DNA of 13,624 nucleotides, taken from the NCBI GenBank assembly GCA_045536915.1, contig JAZSOL010000023.1, positions 1-13,624 on the forward strand, written 5' to 3'. Source of the stretch: RGIG1828 sp045536915 (GTDB taxonomy: Bacteria > Bacillota > Clostridia > UMGS1810). Shown one piece after another: positions 6,614 to 13,624 of this stretch. Within the stretch, counting starts at the first letter, position 1, and every line of letters starts with the position of its first letter. The notes beneath the pieces were generated by a model. It made no database searches. It saw only the letters and a list, made by a program, of their open reading frames with translations, and was not told where the DNA came from. The position numbers and the translations under genes are program-made.

Positions 6614-8569
6614 ATGGGAGTATTTAAAGTACATTCAAAATTTGAGCCTATGGGCGATCAGATAAATGCAATTGAAAAACTATCAAGCGGTATAATAAAC
6701 GGTAAACGCTGTCAGACTCTTATGGGAGTAACCGGTTCGGGAAAAACCTTTACTGTGGCAAAAACCATTGAAAAGGTTAATAAGCCGACCCTTGTTCTGG
6801 CGCACAACAAGATTCTTGCGGCTCAGCTTTGCAGTGAATTTAAGGAGTTTTTTCCTGATAATGCCGTTGAGTATTTTGTGAGCTACTATGACTACTATCA
6901 GCCCGAAGCATATATTCCCCACACCGACACCTACATCGAAAAAGATGCATCAATAAATGATGAAATAGACCGCCTCAGGCACTCGGCAACTGCGTCGCTT
7001 CTTGAAAGACGTGATGTTATTATTGTTGCAAGTGTTTCGTGTATATATGGTCTCGGGGACCCGGATGACTACAAAAATCTGATGATTGCCCTCAGGGTTG
7101 GCAATGAAATAGACCGTGATTTGTTTTTAAGAAAGCTTGTTGAAATTCAATATAGCAGAAACGACATAAGCTGCGAAAGGGGAACATTCAGAGTGCGCGG
7201 CGACGTGGTTGAGGTTTTTCCTGCCGGAAGCGGTGAGAGTGCAATCAGAATTGAGTTTTTTGGTGACGAAATCGACAGAATATGCGAAATAGATGTTACC
7301 ACGGGCGAAATCAAGGCTCTCAGAAGCTTTACCACGATTTTCCCTGCATCCCACTATGCCACAACCGATGAAAAAATGAAACGGGCTCTTGTTACCATAC
7401 GTCAGGAGCTTGACGAAAGAGTGGCAGAGCTTGAAGCGCAAAGTAAAATCCTTGAAATGCAACGCCTTATTCAGCGCACCAACTATGACCTCGAAATGAT
7501 GCAGGAAATAGGATTTTGCCAGGGGATTGAAAACTATTCCCGTCACATAAGCGGCAGAGAACCGGGGAGCGCACCGTTTACCCTTATGGATTATTTTCCC
7601 GATGATTTTCTTCTTGTTGTGGATGAATCTCACGTAACAATCCCTCAGGTCGGCGCTATGTATGCCGGCGACAGGTCGAGAAAAGAAACCCTTGTTGACT
7701 TTGGGTTCCGCCTGCCGTCTGCTTTTGATAACCGTCCGCTTAATTTTGGCGAATTTGAAGACAGAATAAATCAGGTAGTGTTTGTGAGCGCAACTCCCGG
7801 ACCCTATGAAAAAGCAAATGCCCCTGAAATGATAGAGCAGGTAATCCGTCCCACGGGACTTGTGGACCCTGAAGTAATCGTGCGCCCCGTTAAGGGTCAG
7901 GTTGACGATTTGACCGATGAAATTGCCGCCGTAACGGAAAAAGGCGACAGGGTGCTTGTTACAACGCTTACCAAAAAAATGGCTGAAATGCTTACCGAAT
8001 ATCTCAGAGGCATCGGAATAAAGGTAAAATATCTTCATTCCGACATTGAAACCATCGAAAGAATGAAAATCATACGTGATTTGAGACTCGGAGTGTTTGA
8101 TGTGCTCGTTGGAATCAACCTTTTAAGAGAAGGTCTCGACATTCCCGAGGTAAGCCTTGTTGCAATTTTAGATGCCGACAAGGAAGGTTTTTTAAGAAGT
8201 GAAACCTCGCTTGTTCAGACGATTGGAAGAGCGGCGAGAAATGCCGAAAGCCGTGTTATAATGTATGGCGATGTTATAACCGGTTCAATGCAAAGAGCTA
8301 TTGACGAAACCAACCGCCGGCGTGAAATTCAGATGGCCTACAACGAAGAAAACGGCATAATCCCCAAAACAATCAAAAAAGAAATTCACGAAATTATCCG
8401 GACCTATACGTCCCCCGTTTCGCCTAAGGTTAAACCTGATTTTGATTCCGATGATGCCGGAGCGAAGATAAAACAGCTCACAGCTATGATGAAAGAAGCT
8501 TCCGATAATCTTGATTTTGAAATGGCGGCCGTGTATAGAGATGAGATTATAAAGCTGAAAGGAAACTGA
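6614..8569 (+). CDS. uvrB: Excinuclease ABC subunit B (UvrB)
   Basis: UvrB is the damage-verifying helicase-like subunit of nucleotide excision repair. It is loaded by UvrA, opens DNA around the lesion and recruits UvrC for incision. At 651 residues it is normal length. Visible motifs are the opening FKVHSKFEPMGDQINAIEKL, Walker A GVTGSGKT (38-45, Lys44), the strand-separating beta-hairpin region YYDYYQPEAYIPHTDTYIEKD, the Walker B/DESH box LLVVDESHVTIPQ, helicase motifs VFVSATPGPYE and QTIGRAARN, and a C-terminal UVR domain (LDFEMAAVYRDEI) that binds UvrC. I chose the ATG at 6614 because AGGTGAGG precedes it; the in-frame GTG at 6605 lies inside that site. It is the first gene of the apparent operon, and its stop is one base before the uvrA start. 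No key residue is missing. Confidence 0.97.
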   Translation: MGVFKVHSKFEPMGDQINAIEKLSSGIINGKRCQTLMGVTGSGKTFTVAKTIEKVNKPTLVLAHNKILAAQLCSEFKEFFPDNAVEYFVSYYDYYQPEAYIPHTDTYIEKDASINDEIDRLRHSATASLLERRDVIIVASVSCIYGLGDPDDYKNLMIALRVGNEIDRDLFLRKLVEIQYSRNDISCERGTFRVRGDVVEVFPAGSGESAIRIEFFGDEIDRICEIDVTTGEIKALRSFTTIFPASHYATTDEKMKRALVTIRQELDERVAELEAQSKILEMQRLIQRTNYDLEMMQEIGFCQGIENYSRHISGREPGSAPFTLMDYFPDDFLLVVDESHVTIPQVGAMYAGDRSRKETLVDFGFRLPSAFDNRPLNFGEFEDRINQVVFVSATPGPYEKANAPEMIEQVIRPTGLVDPEVIVRPVKGQVDDLTDEIAAVTEKGDRVLVTTLTKKMAEMLTEYLRGIGIKVKYLHSDIETIERMKIIRDLRLGVFDVLVGINLLREGLDIPEVSLVAILDADKEGFLRSETSLVQTIGRAARNAESRVIMYGDVITGSMQRAIDETNRRREIQMAYNEENGIIPKTIKKEIHEIIRTYTSPVSPKVKPDFDSDDAGAKIKQLTAMMKEASDNLDFEMAAVYRDEIIKLKGN

Positions 8570-8570
8570 A

Positions 8571-11384
8571 ATGAAAGAATATATAAAAATCCGTGGTGCC
8601 AGAGAGCATAATCTTAAAAATATAGACATAGATATCCCGCGCGACAAGTTTGTTGTTGTGACAGGTCTTTCGGGCTCGGGCAAATCGTCGCTTGCGTTTG
8701 ATACGATATATGCCGAAGGGCAGAGACGTTATGTGGAGTCGCTTTCGTCCTATGCCCGTCAGTTTCTCGGGCAAATGGACAAGCCCGATGTTGACTACAT
8801 CGAGGGTCTTTCACCGGCAATAAGCATCGACCAGAAAACAACCGTGAAAAATCCGCGTTCCACCGTTGGAACCGTAACGGAAATATATGACTATTTAAGA
8901 CTTCTCTATGCAAGAATCGGTGTGCCCCATTGTCCCAGGTGCGGGAAGAAAATTGAACAGCAGTCTGTGGATGAAATTGTTGATTCGATTCTCGAAGCAG
9001 GCGAAGGAAGCAGACTGCAGATTCTTGCACCCGTTGTCCGCGACAAAAAGGGCGAGCACGCTAAGGTTCTTGAAGATGCCCGCAAAAACGGATTCGTCAG
9101 AGTGCGTATAGACGGTAATCTCAGAGAACTCGACGAGCAGATAAAGCTTGAAAAAAATCATCGCCACACCATTGAAATTGTTGTGGACAGAATAATAATA
9201 AAACCCGGAGTTGCATCAAGACTCACCGATTCCGTTGAAACTGCCTCAAAGCTTGGCGGAGGTCTTGTTGTTGCCGATATGTTTGATAAGGGAGAAAAAA
9301 TTTTCAGTCAGAACTATGCCTGCAAGGATTGCGGCATCAGCATGGAAGAACTTTCTCCGAGAATGTTTTCATTTAACTCTCCCTTTGGTGCGTGCCCCGA
9401 GTGCAGCGGTCTGGGAAGCTTTATGAAAATTGACCCTGAGCTTTTAATTCCCGACCCCGAAAAATCTATTTATGATGGCGGAATTTGCGCTTTTGGATGG
9501 GGCAATGTTTCTGATGGTACAACCTATTGGAGCGCGTGGCTTGACTCGCTTGCCGAAGAATACGGCTTCAACAAAAAAACACCCATAAAAGACCTTCCCG
9601 ATGAAATTATGGATATAGTTCTCTACGGAAGCGACAAGCCTCTTTCCATTAACCACAACGGTTACAAAAAAACCGCTCTCTTTGAAGGGGTCATAACAAA
9701 CCTTGAACGGCGCTACAACGATTCCTACAGCACATATTCAAAAACCGAAATAGAAACGCTTATGGGAAATGTTTTGTGTAAGGCATGCAAGGGCAAAAGA
9801 CTGCGCCCTGAATCATTAGCGGTAACCGTGGGCAATAAAAACATAATTTCCGTTACGGATATGTCGGTCAATGAGATGAAAAAATTCTTTGATTCTCTTG
9901 AATTTTCGGAAAAGGAAAACATTATTGCAAAGCAGCTTATGAAAGAAATCAGAGCAAGAGTAACATTTCTTGTTGACGTGGGGCTGGATTATCTCACCCT
10001 TTCAAGAAGCGCCGGAACGCTTTCCGGCGGTGAGGCACAGCGCATACGTCTTGCCACTCAGATAGGCTCGGGTCTCACGGGGGTTTTGTATATTCTCGAT
10101 GAACCGAGCATAGGATTGCATCAGAGAGATAACGACAAGCTCATTGCAACTTTAAAACGCTTAAGAGACCTCGGCAATACTCTTATTGTGGTGGAGCACG
10201 ATGAGGACACAATGTACAGTGCCGACCACATCATAGACATAGGTCCCGGAGCAGGGGTGCACGGCGGCTATGTTGTTGCCCGGGGCAGTGTTGATGAAAT
10301 AAAGAAATGCCCCGAAAGCATAACAGGGCTCTATCTTTCCGGCGAACGCACCATACCCGTTCCGGATAAGCGCCGCGAAGGCTCAGGCGAATATATCACG
10401 GTTGTGGGTGCATCTCAAAACAACCTTAAAAATATAACCGTGAAATTTCCTCTTGGAAAGCTGATTGCCGTAACCGGAGTTTCAGGCTCAGGAAAATCAA
10501 GCCTTGTTAACGAAATTCTCTATAAAAAGCTTGCATCCGAGCTTAACGGTGCACGCAAAAAATCCGGAAAACACTCTGAAATTCTCGGCATCCAAAATGC
10601 AGACAAGGTAATAGATATCGACCAGTCCCCCATAGGCAGAACTCCGCGTTCAAACCCCGCAACCTACACCGGACTTTTCACCGATATTCGCGATGTGTTT
10701 GCACGTACCAATGAGGCTAAAATGAGAGGCTATGGTCCCGGAAGATTCAGCTTTAACGTGAGCGGCGGAAGATGCGAAGCCTGCACGGGCGACGGTATTA
10801 TTAAAATTGAAATGCATTTTCTTCCCGATGTGTATGTGCCCTGTGAGGTCTGCAAAGGAAAACGCTACAACCGTGAAACCTTAGAGGTAAAATATAAAGG
10901 CAAGAGCATAAACGACGTTCTGGAAATGACGGTTGAAGAGGGAATAGAGTTTTTTGAAAACATCCCCAAAATCAAGCGCAGACTTCAGACTCTTTATGAT
11001 GTGGGTCTCGGATACATCAAAATCGGTCAGCCGTCCACCACTCTTTCGGGCGGTGAAGCGCAAAGAGTCAAGCTTGCAACGGAGCTCAGCAAAAAAAGCA
11101 CCGGCAAAACAATCTATATTTTAGATGAGCCCACAACCGGACTGCATATTGCCGATGTTCATAAGCTCACCGATGTTTTGTCGGCACTTGTTGATGCAGG
11201 CAACACGGTTATAGTTATAGAGCACAATTTAGATGTCATAAAGGTTGCCGACCACATAATAGACCTCGGTCCCGAGGGCGGCGACAAGGGCGGAAGGCTT
11301 GTGTTTGAGGGAAGAGTTGAGGACATTGCAAAGTGCAAAAAGTCCCACACGGGCAGGTATATTGCAAAATATCTCAAAAAATAA
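8571..11384 (+). CDS. uvrA: Excinuclease ABC subunit A (UvrA)
   Basis: UvrA is the dimeric ABC-type ATPase that scans DNA for lesions and hands it to UvrB. At 937 residues it is full length. In order it has Walker A 1 GLSGSGKSS (32-40), the UvrB-binding region, a zinc module with CKDC and CPEC pairs, the first ABC signature LSGGEAQRIRLA with Walker B YILDEPSIGLH, then Walker A 2 GVSGSGKSS. The second half continues with the zinc module CEAC/CEVC used in DNA binding, the second signature LSGGEAQRVKLA and Walker B YILDEPTTGLH. The C-terminus is short and lacks a long glycine-rich tail. Its ATG at 8571 follows the uvrB stop after one base, with AAAGGA inside the end of uvrB, so translation is coupled and the two subunits are made together. 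Nothing is odd in the sequence. Confidence 0.98.
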   Translation: MKEYIKIRGAREHNLKNIDIDIPRDKFVVVTGLSGSGKSSLAFDTIYAEGQRRYVESLSSYARQFLGQMDKPDVDYIEGLSPAISIDQKTTVKNPRSTVGTVTEIYDYLRLLYARIGVPHCPRCGKKIEQQSVDEIVDSILEAGEGSRLQILAPVVRDKKGEHAKVLEDARKNGFVRVRIDGNLRELDEQIKLEKNHRHTIEIVVDRIIIKPGVASRLTDSVETASKLGGGLVVADMFDKGEKIFSQNYACKDCGISMEELSPRMFSFNSPFGACPECSGLGSFMKIDPELLIPDPEKSIYDGGICAFGWGNVSDGTTYWSAWLDSLAEEYGFNKKTPIKDLPDEIMDIVLYGSDKPLSINHNGYKKTALFEGVITNLERRYNDSYSTYSKTEIETLMGNVLCKACKGKRLRPESLAVTVGNKNIISVTDMSVNEMKKFFDSLEFSEKENIIAKQLMKEIRARVTFLVDVGLDYLTLSRSAGTLSGGEAQRIRLATQIGSGLTGVLYILDEPSIGLHQRDNDKLIATLKRLRDLGNTLIVVEHDEDTMYSADHIIDIGPGAGVHGGYVVARGSVDEIKKCPESITGLYLSGERTIPVPDKRREGSGEYITVVGASQNNLKNITVKFPLGKLIAVTGVSGSGKSSLVNEILYKKLASELNGARKKSGKHSEILGIQNADKVIDIDQSPIGRTPRSNPATYTGLFTDIRDVFARTNEAKMRGYGPGRFSFNVSGGRCEACTGDGIIKIEMHFLPDVYVPCEVCKGKRYNRETLEVKYKGKSINDVLEMTVEEGIEFFENIPKIKRRLQTLYDVGLGYIKIGQPSTTLSGGEAQRVKLATELSKKSTGKTIYILDEPTTGLHIADVHKLTDVLSALVDAGNTVIVIEHNLDVIKVADHIIDLGPEGGDKGGRLVFEGRVEDIAKCKKSHTGRYIAKYLKK

Positions 11385-11405
11385 TCAACGAAAGAAGGCG
11401 GTAGT

Positions 11406-11849
11406 GTGTATACTGTTCTGGCAGGCATTATAAAATACGCGTTTGTTATAATAGTGTATATCTTTATTATCAGTATTATGAGGCTTGTGTATCTTGATAT
11501 CACCGATGCCAAGAGAAGAGAAAAAACCGGTGGTGAAGGTCTTGCGTATCTTAAACTTATAAACTTGAGACGTGATTTGAGCTTTAAAATGTATGAAAGC
11601 TACAGCATAAAGGAAAGTGCATATATCGGAAGAAGCAGTAAGTGTCAGGTATATATTGCCGACCCGTATCTCTCGAAAACCCATGCGCGCATTTTTCTGC
11701 GTGACGGAAGCTTCTACGTTGAAGACCTTCAGAGTACAAACGGAAGCTATTTAAACGGAAGAAAGCTTCCCGACCATCCAATCCGTATAAAAGACAGTGA
11801 TAAGCTCTCGTTCGGAGACATCAGCTTTATATTTGTTGAGAACACCTGA
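11406..11849 (+). CDS. Membrane-anchored FHA-domain protein
   Basis: This 147-residue protein has one N-terminal membrane helix (residues ~4-25) and a cytoplasmic linker, then an FHA domain at ~65-145. The phosphothreonine-binding signature is complete: GRSS (75-78), S..H (Ser90, His93) and STNGSYLNG (110-118). FHA domains dock phosphothreonine peptides, usually products of PknB/PrkC-type Ser/Thr kinases. FHA genes next to SEDS polymerase genes are common in clostridia, which suggests it links kinase signalling to cell-wall synthesis at the membrane; that link is inference. The start is a GTG at 11406 with an AAGGCGG site a few bases upstream. Only 21 bases separate it from uvrA and no terminator lies between, so it probably shares the uvrB promoter unless an internal one exists. 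The SEDS gene follows 36 bases after its stop. Confidence 0.85.
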   Translation: MYTVLAGIIKYAFVIIVYIFIISIMRLVYLDITDAKRREKTGGEGLAYLKLINLRRDLSFKMYESYSIKESAYIGRSSKCQVYIADPYLSKTHARIFLRDGSFYVEDLQSTNGSYLNGRKLPDHPIRIKDSDKLSFGDISFIFVENT

Positions 11850-11885
11850 TGTTGATTTCGGATTTTGAAAGGATGTGATTATCTG

Positions 11886-13145
11886 ATGACAAAAATGCGT
11901 TTCCGACCTATGCTTTGCATAACGCTTGTAAACATCATAAGCTTCCTTATGCTTTTTTTCTACTACGACGGAAAGCAGATTGATGTTTTATATGCCGGGC
12001 TGGTGCTCAGTGTTGTTAATATTGTTGTGTACTATACGCTATACTATTTTGAATTCGGCGACATATATATGTTTCTCACGGTGTCGATGCTGGCATCCAT
12101 AGGACTTATAATGCTCTACCGCCTCGACCCCGAAACGGGCGACCGTCAGCTTATGTGGTTTCTTATCGGCATAGTTTTCTATGTTGTATCACTTCTGGCA
12201 TTCGGAAAAATAAAAATATGGGACAAGCTTGCTATTTTCTATATGATTATGTGCTTTGTTCTCTTTGCGGCAACGGCTGTTTTCGGAACGGTGAGAAACG
12301 GCTCAAAAAACTGGATTTTCATAGGAGATTTTTCCATTCAGCCGTCGGAGCTTATTAAGATATTCTATTGCCTTGCCGTTTCGTGCTTTTTCTCCCGCCT
12401 TCCCGAAGAAAAAGGCAAAAAGAAAGACAAGCGCAAATCTTATCTCGGAATTCCCGTAGACGAGCTTGTGCTGTGCGGTTTCGTTTTTGCTTGTATGGGC
12501 ACTTTGGCAGTTGTTCAGCGCGAATGGGGAACGGCTCTGCTTTTGTATCTGATATACCTCACAATGTGCTTTATTTACCGCACCAACACTCTCTTAAAGC
12601 TTGCAAATATCGGCGGTATTGTGTTTGTGATTTTGGTTGGCGGAATTTTTCTTGCAGACCACATCGGAGTGAGATTTGCAGTCTGGAAGGACCCATGGGC
12701 AGACCCGAGAGGTACGGGTTATCAGATAGTCCAGTCTTTAATCGCCATAGCAAGCGGCGGCTATTTTGGAACAGGTATAGGGCTCGGCTCCCCCGAATAC
12801 ATCCCTTTTAGCGAATCCGACTTTATTTTTGCGGCAATATGCGAAGAACTCGGAATATTCACGGGCATTGCCGTAATTCTTCTCTATTTTCTTCTGGCAT
12901 ACAGAGGTGTCAAGACGAGTATCAGAAGCGAAAATCCGTTTTTAAAAGCTGTGAGTATGTCGCTTGTAATCTGCTTCGGGTACCAGACGTTCATAATTGT
13001 GGGCGGTGTTATAAAACTGATTCCCCTCACGGGTATCACTCTTCCGTTTGTGAGCTACGGAGGCAGTTCAATGATTTCATGCTTTATAATGCTCGGTATG
13101 CTCACGGCAGTGTCTCTTGTGCCTAAGAAGAAAAAGAAAAAATAA
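11886..13145 (+). CDS. SEDS-family peptidoglycan glycosyltransferase (FtsW/RodA/SpoVE family)
   Basis: SEDS proteins polymerise lipid II into glycan strands at the membrane, working with a class B penicillin-binding protein. This 419-residue protein has about 12 hydrophobic segments, two more than the usual ten, at the N-terminus. Conserved family signatures are present: GSKNWIFIGDFSIQPSELIKI, REWGTALL, the extracellular DPRGTGYQ carrying the candidate catalytic Asp273, GTGIGLGSPEYIPFSESDFIFAAICEE in two adjoining parts, and TGITLPFVSYGGSSM near the end. The tail is six lysines. I chose the ATG at 11886 because AAAGGATGTGA, one base from an ideal site, lies seven bases upstream; the in-frame TTG at 11865 falls at that site. 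It follows the FHA gene in the same operon. Sequence alone does not tell division (FtsW), elongation (RodA) or sporulation (SpoVE) use, so I give no symbol. The partner penicillin-binding protein is not downstream. Confidence 0.92.
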   Translation: MTKMRFRPMLCITLVNIISFLMLFFYYDGKQIDVLYAGLVLSVVNIVVYYTLYYFEFGDIYMFLTVSMLASIGLIMLYRLDPETGDRQLMWFLIGIVFYVVSLLAFGKIKIWDKLAIFYMIMCFVLFAATAVFGTVRNGSKNWIFIGDFSIQPSELIKIFYCLAVSCFFSRLPEEKGKKKDKRKSYLGIPVDELVLCGFVFACMGTLAVVQREWGTALLLYLIYLTMCFIYRTNTLLKLANIGGIVFVILVGGIFLADHIGVRFAVWKDPWADPRGTGYQIVQSLIAIASGGYFGTGIGLGSPEYIPFSESDFIFAAICEELGIFTGIAVILLYFLLAYRGVKTSIRSENPFLKAVSMSLVICFGYQTFIIVGGVIKLIPLTGITLPFVSYGGSSMISCFIMLGMLTAVSLVPKKKKKK

Positions 13146-13158
13146 AAATACGGCGATA

Positions 13159-13188
13159 TTTAGAGTTTCCCCATTTTGAAACTCTAAA
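13159..13188 (+). terminator. Hairpin after the SEDS gene, possible weak terminator
   Basis: TTTAGAGTTTC (13159-13169) pairs perfectly with GAAACTCTAAA (13178-13188), an 11-bp stem with an 8-base loop. It begins 13 bases after the stop codon. The stem is AT-rich and is not followed by a proper T-run, so terminator function is uncertain. It could also be an mRNA 3' stabiliser. Confidence 0.4.
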
Positions 13189-13282
13189 ATCTCCGAAACC
13201 TATGCAGATGCTGGATTTTAAACGATTGTAAAAATGAAATTGTAATGCGAATAAATTTTGAATTATCGGGGAGCTTAATATG

Positions 13283-13312
13283 CAAAAACCATCCGGCGGC
13301 GGATAGGTTTTG
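13283..13312. repeat. Short cruciform-like inverted repeat
   Basis: Two 13-base arms, 13283-13295 and 13300-13312, are reverse complements with two mismatches around a 4-base loop (GCGG). No gene lies nearby. It is the first of three palindromes in the last 350 bases and may belong to the same repeat element as the ~100-bp palindrome after it. Confidence 0.45.
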
Positions 13313-13318
13313 TGAAAT

Positions 13319-13421
13319 GGCAGGAATATCTATGTTTTTTTCTTCACTAAGGCTTCGGATTGAAGCCTGCGGCTTTCAATCCTGCAGAATCGTTACGAAA
13401 AAAATCATAGATACACCTGCC
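13319..13421. repeat. About 100-bp imperfect palindrome, MITE- or REP-like
   Basis: The outer arms GGCAGG..TATCTATG (13319-13334) and CATAGATA..CCTGCC (13406-13421) are inverted copies with two mismatches. Inside them, T-rich and A-rich tracts pair with one base offset, the next part is poorly matched, and the core GGATTGAAGCC (13357-13367) pairs with GGCTTTCAATCC (13371-13382) with one bulged base. The whole could fold into one long hairpin. A small open frame across it (13245-13433) is judged non-coding. It may be a dispersed non-autonomous repeat, but I see only one copy here. Confidence 0.5.
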
Positions 13422-13572
13422 CGACTTTGGTAATTCGTCTGTTATGCCGCCTATTTCCTGCGATAAACACTAAACTTTCACTTCGGCAAAATGAATATGT
13501 ATTGTAGATGCATTCGCCGGCGACCCCTGAAAAGGTGATTTATGAGGGTGATGAAACAAGGTTAGTGCGTTG

Positions 13573-13624
13573 TAGGGGGCGGCGTCCTCGACGTCCCGTT
13601 TTTGCGCCAATGCGGGACGTCGAG
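13573..13624. repeat. GC-rich inverted repeat, cut by the window end
   Basis: CTCGACGTCCCG (13587-13598) and CGGGACGTCGAG (13613-13624) are perfect reverse complements around a 14-base loop, and the right arm stops exactly at the window edge. The left arm is preceded by TGTAGGGGGCGGCGTC (13571-13586), so the palindrome probably continues outside. Elements starting TGTAGGGG with a GC-rich palindromic body recur in intergenic DNA of many clostridia, from memory and not checked here. The 13422-13570 stretch before it holds nothing I can identify. Confidence 0.5.

Noticed and set aside
7127..8038. A 303-residue open frame on the minus strand
   Set aside because: It lies wholly inside uvrB, antisense to it, and its composition (rich in F, H, K, N) is that of a shadow frame.
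12368..12811. A 147-residue plus-strand frame inside the SEDS gene
   Set aside because: It is out of frame with an obvious SEDS protein, and its Arg/Cys/His-rich product is typical of a frame-shifted reading.
13351..13390. Possible CRISPR or tandem repeat because of repeated GCTT and CAATCC pieces
   Set aside because: The pieces are inverted, not direct, and there is no regular spacing.
13245..13433. A 62-residue open frame on the plus strand
   Set aside because: It runs across two palindromes, has no good ribosome binding site and its protein resembles nothing; the DNA is explained better as inverted repeats.

Overview
The window looks like the chromosome of a Gram-positive member of the Clostridia (Firmicutes), with moderate-to-low GC. 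The evidence is strong AGGAG-type ribosome binding sites, consensus vegetative promoters, a secreted protein with a copper-amine-oxidase-N-type domain, and an FHA-SEDS gene pair of a kind common in clostridia. I cannot name a species. No rRNA, tRNA, CRISPR array or transposase gene was found.

Left part (1-3129, minus strand): the edge of a prophage or prophage remnant. In transcription order it holds a portal protein, a small Prp-type cysteine protease overlapping the portal stop by 4 bases, and a fibre protein that runs off the left edge. No terminase lies upstream of the portal gene. Instead there is a plus-strand remnant of a FAD-linked oxidase (3193-3468), so the phage block appears to begin abruptly at the portal gene.

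Middle part (3450-6600): two hairpin terminators lie between the oxidase remnant and a minus-strand secreted protein gene (3649-5217). That gene has its own promoter and an 18-bp hairpin at the very start of its predicted leader. Divergent from it is an SGNH/GDSL hydrolase gene (5541-6437) with a perfect-consensus promoter and a terminator.

Right part (6555-13145, plus strand): an apparent operon uvrB-uvrA-FHA-SEDS. UvrB and UvrA start nucleotide excision repair. The last two genes are a membrane-anchored FHA protein and a FtsW/RodA/SpoVE-family glycan polymerase, which belong to cell-envelope growth. The class B penicillin-binding protein that often follows this pair is absent here.

The last 480 bases (13146-13624) hold no convincing gene. 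They contain a run of palindromes: a hairpin after the SEDS gene, a short cruciform-like repeat, a ~100-bp imperfect palindrome, and a GC-rich inverted repeat cut by the window end.

I do not see a clearly new multi-gene system. The best leads are the truncated phage block with its own Prp-like protease, the leader hairpin of the secreted protein, and the palindrome cluster at the right end.
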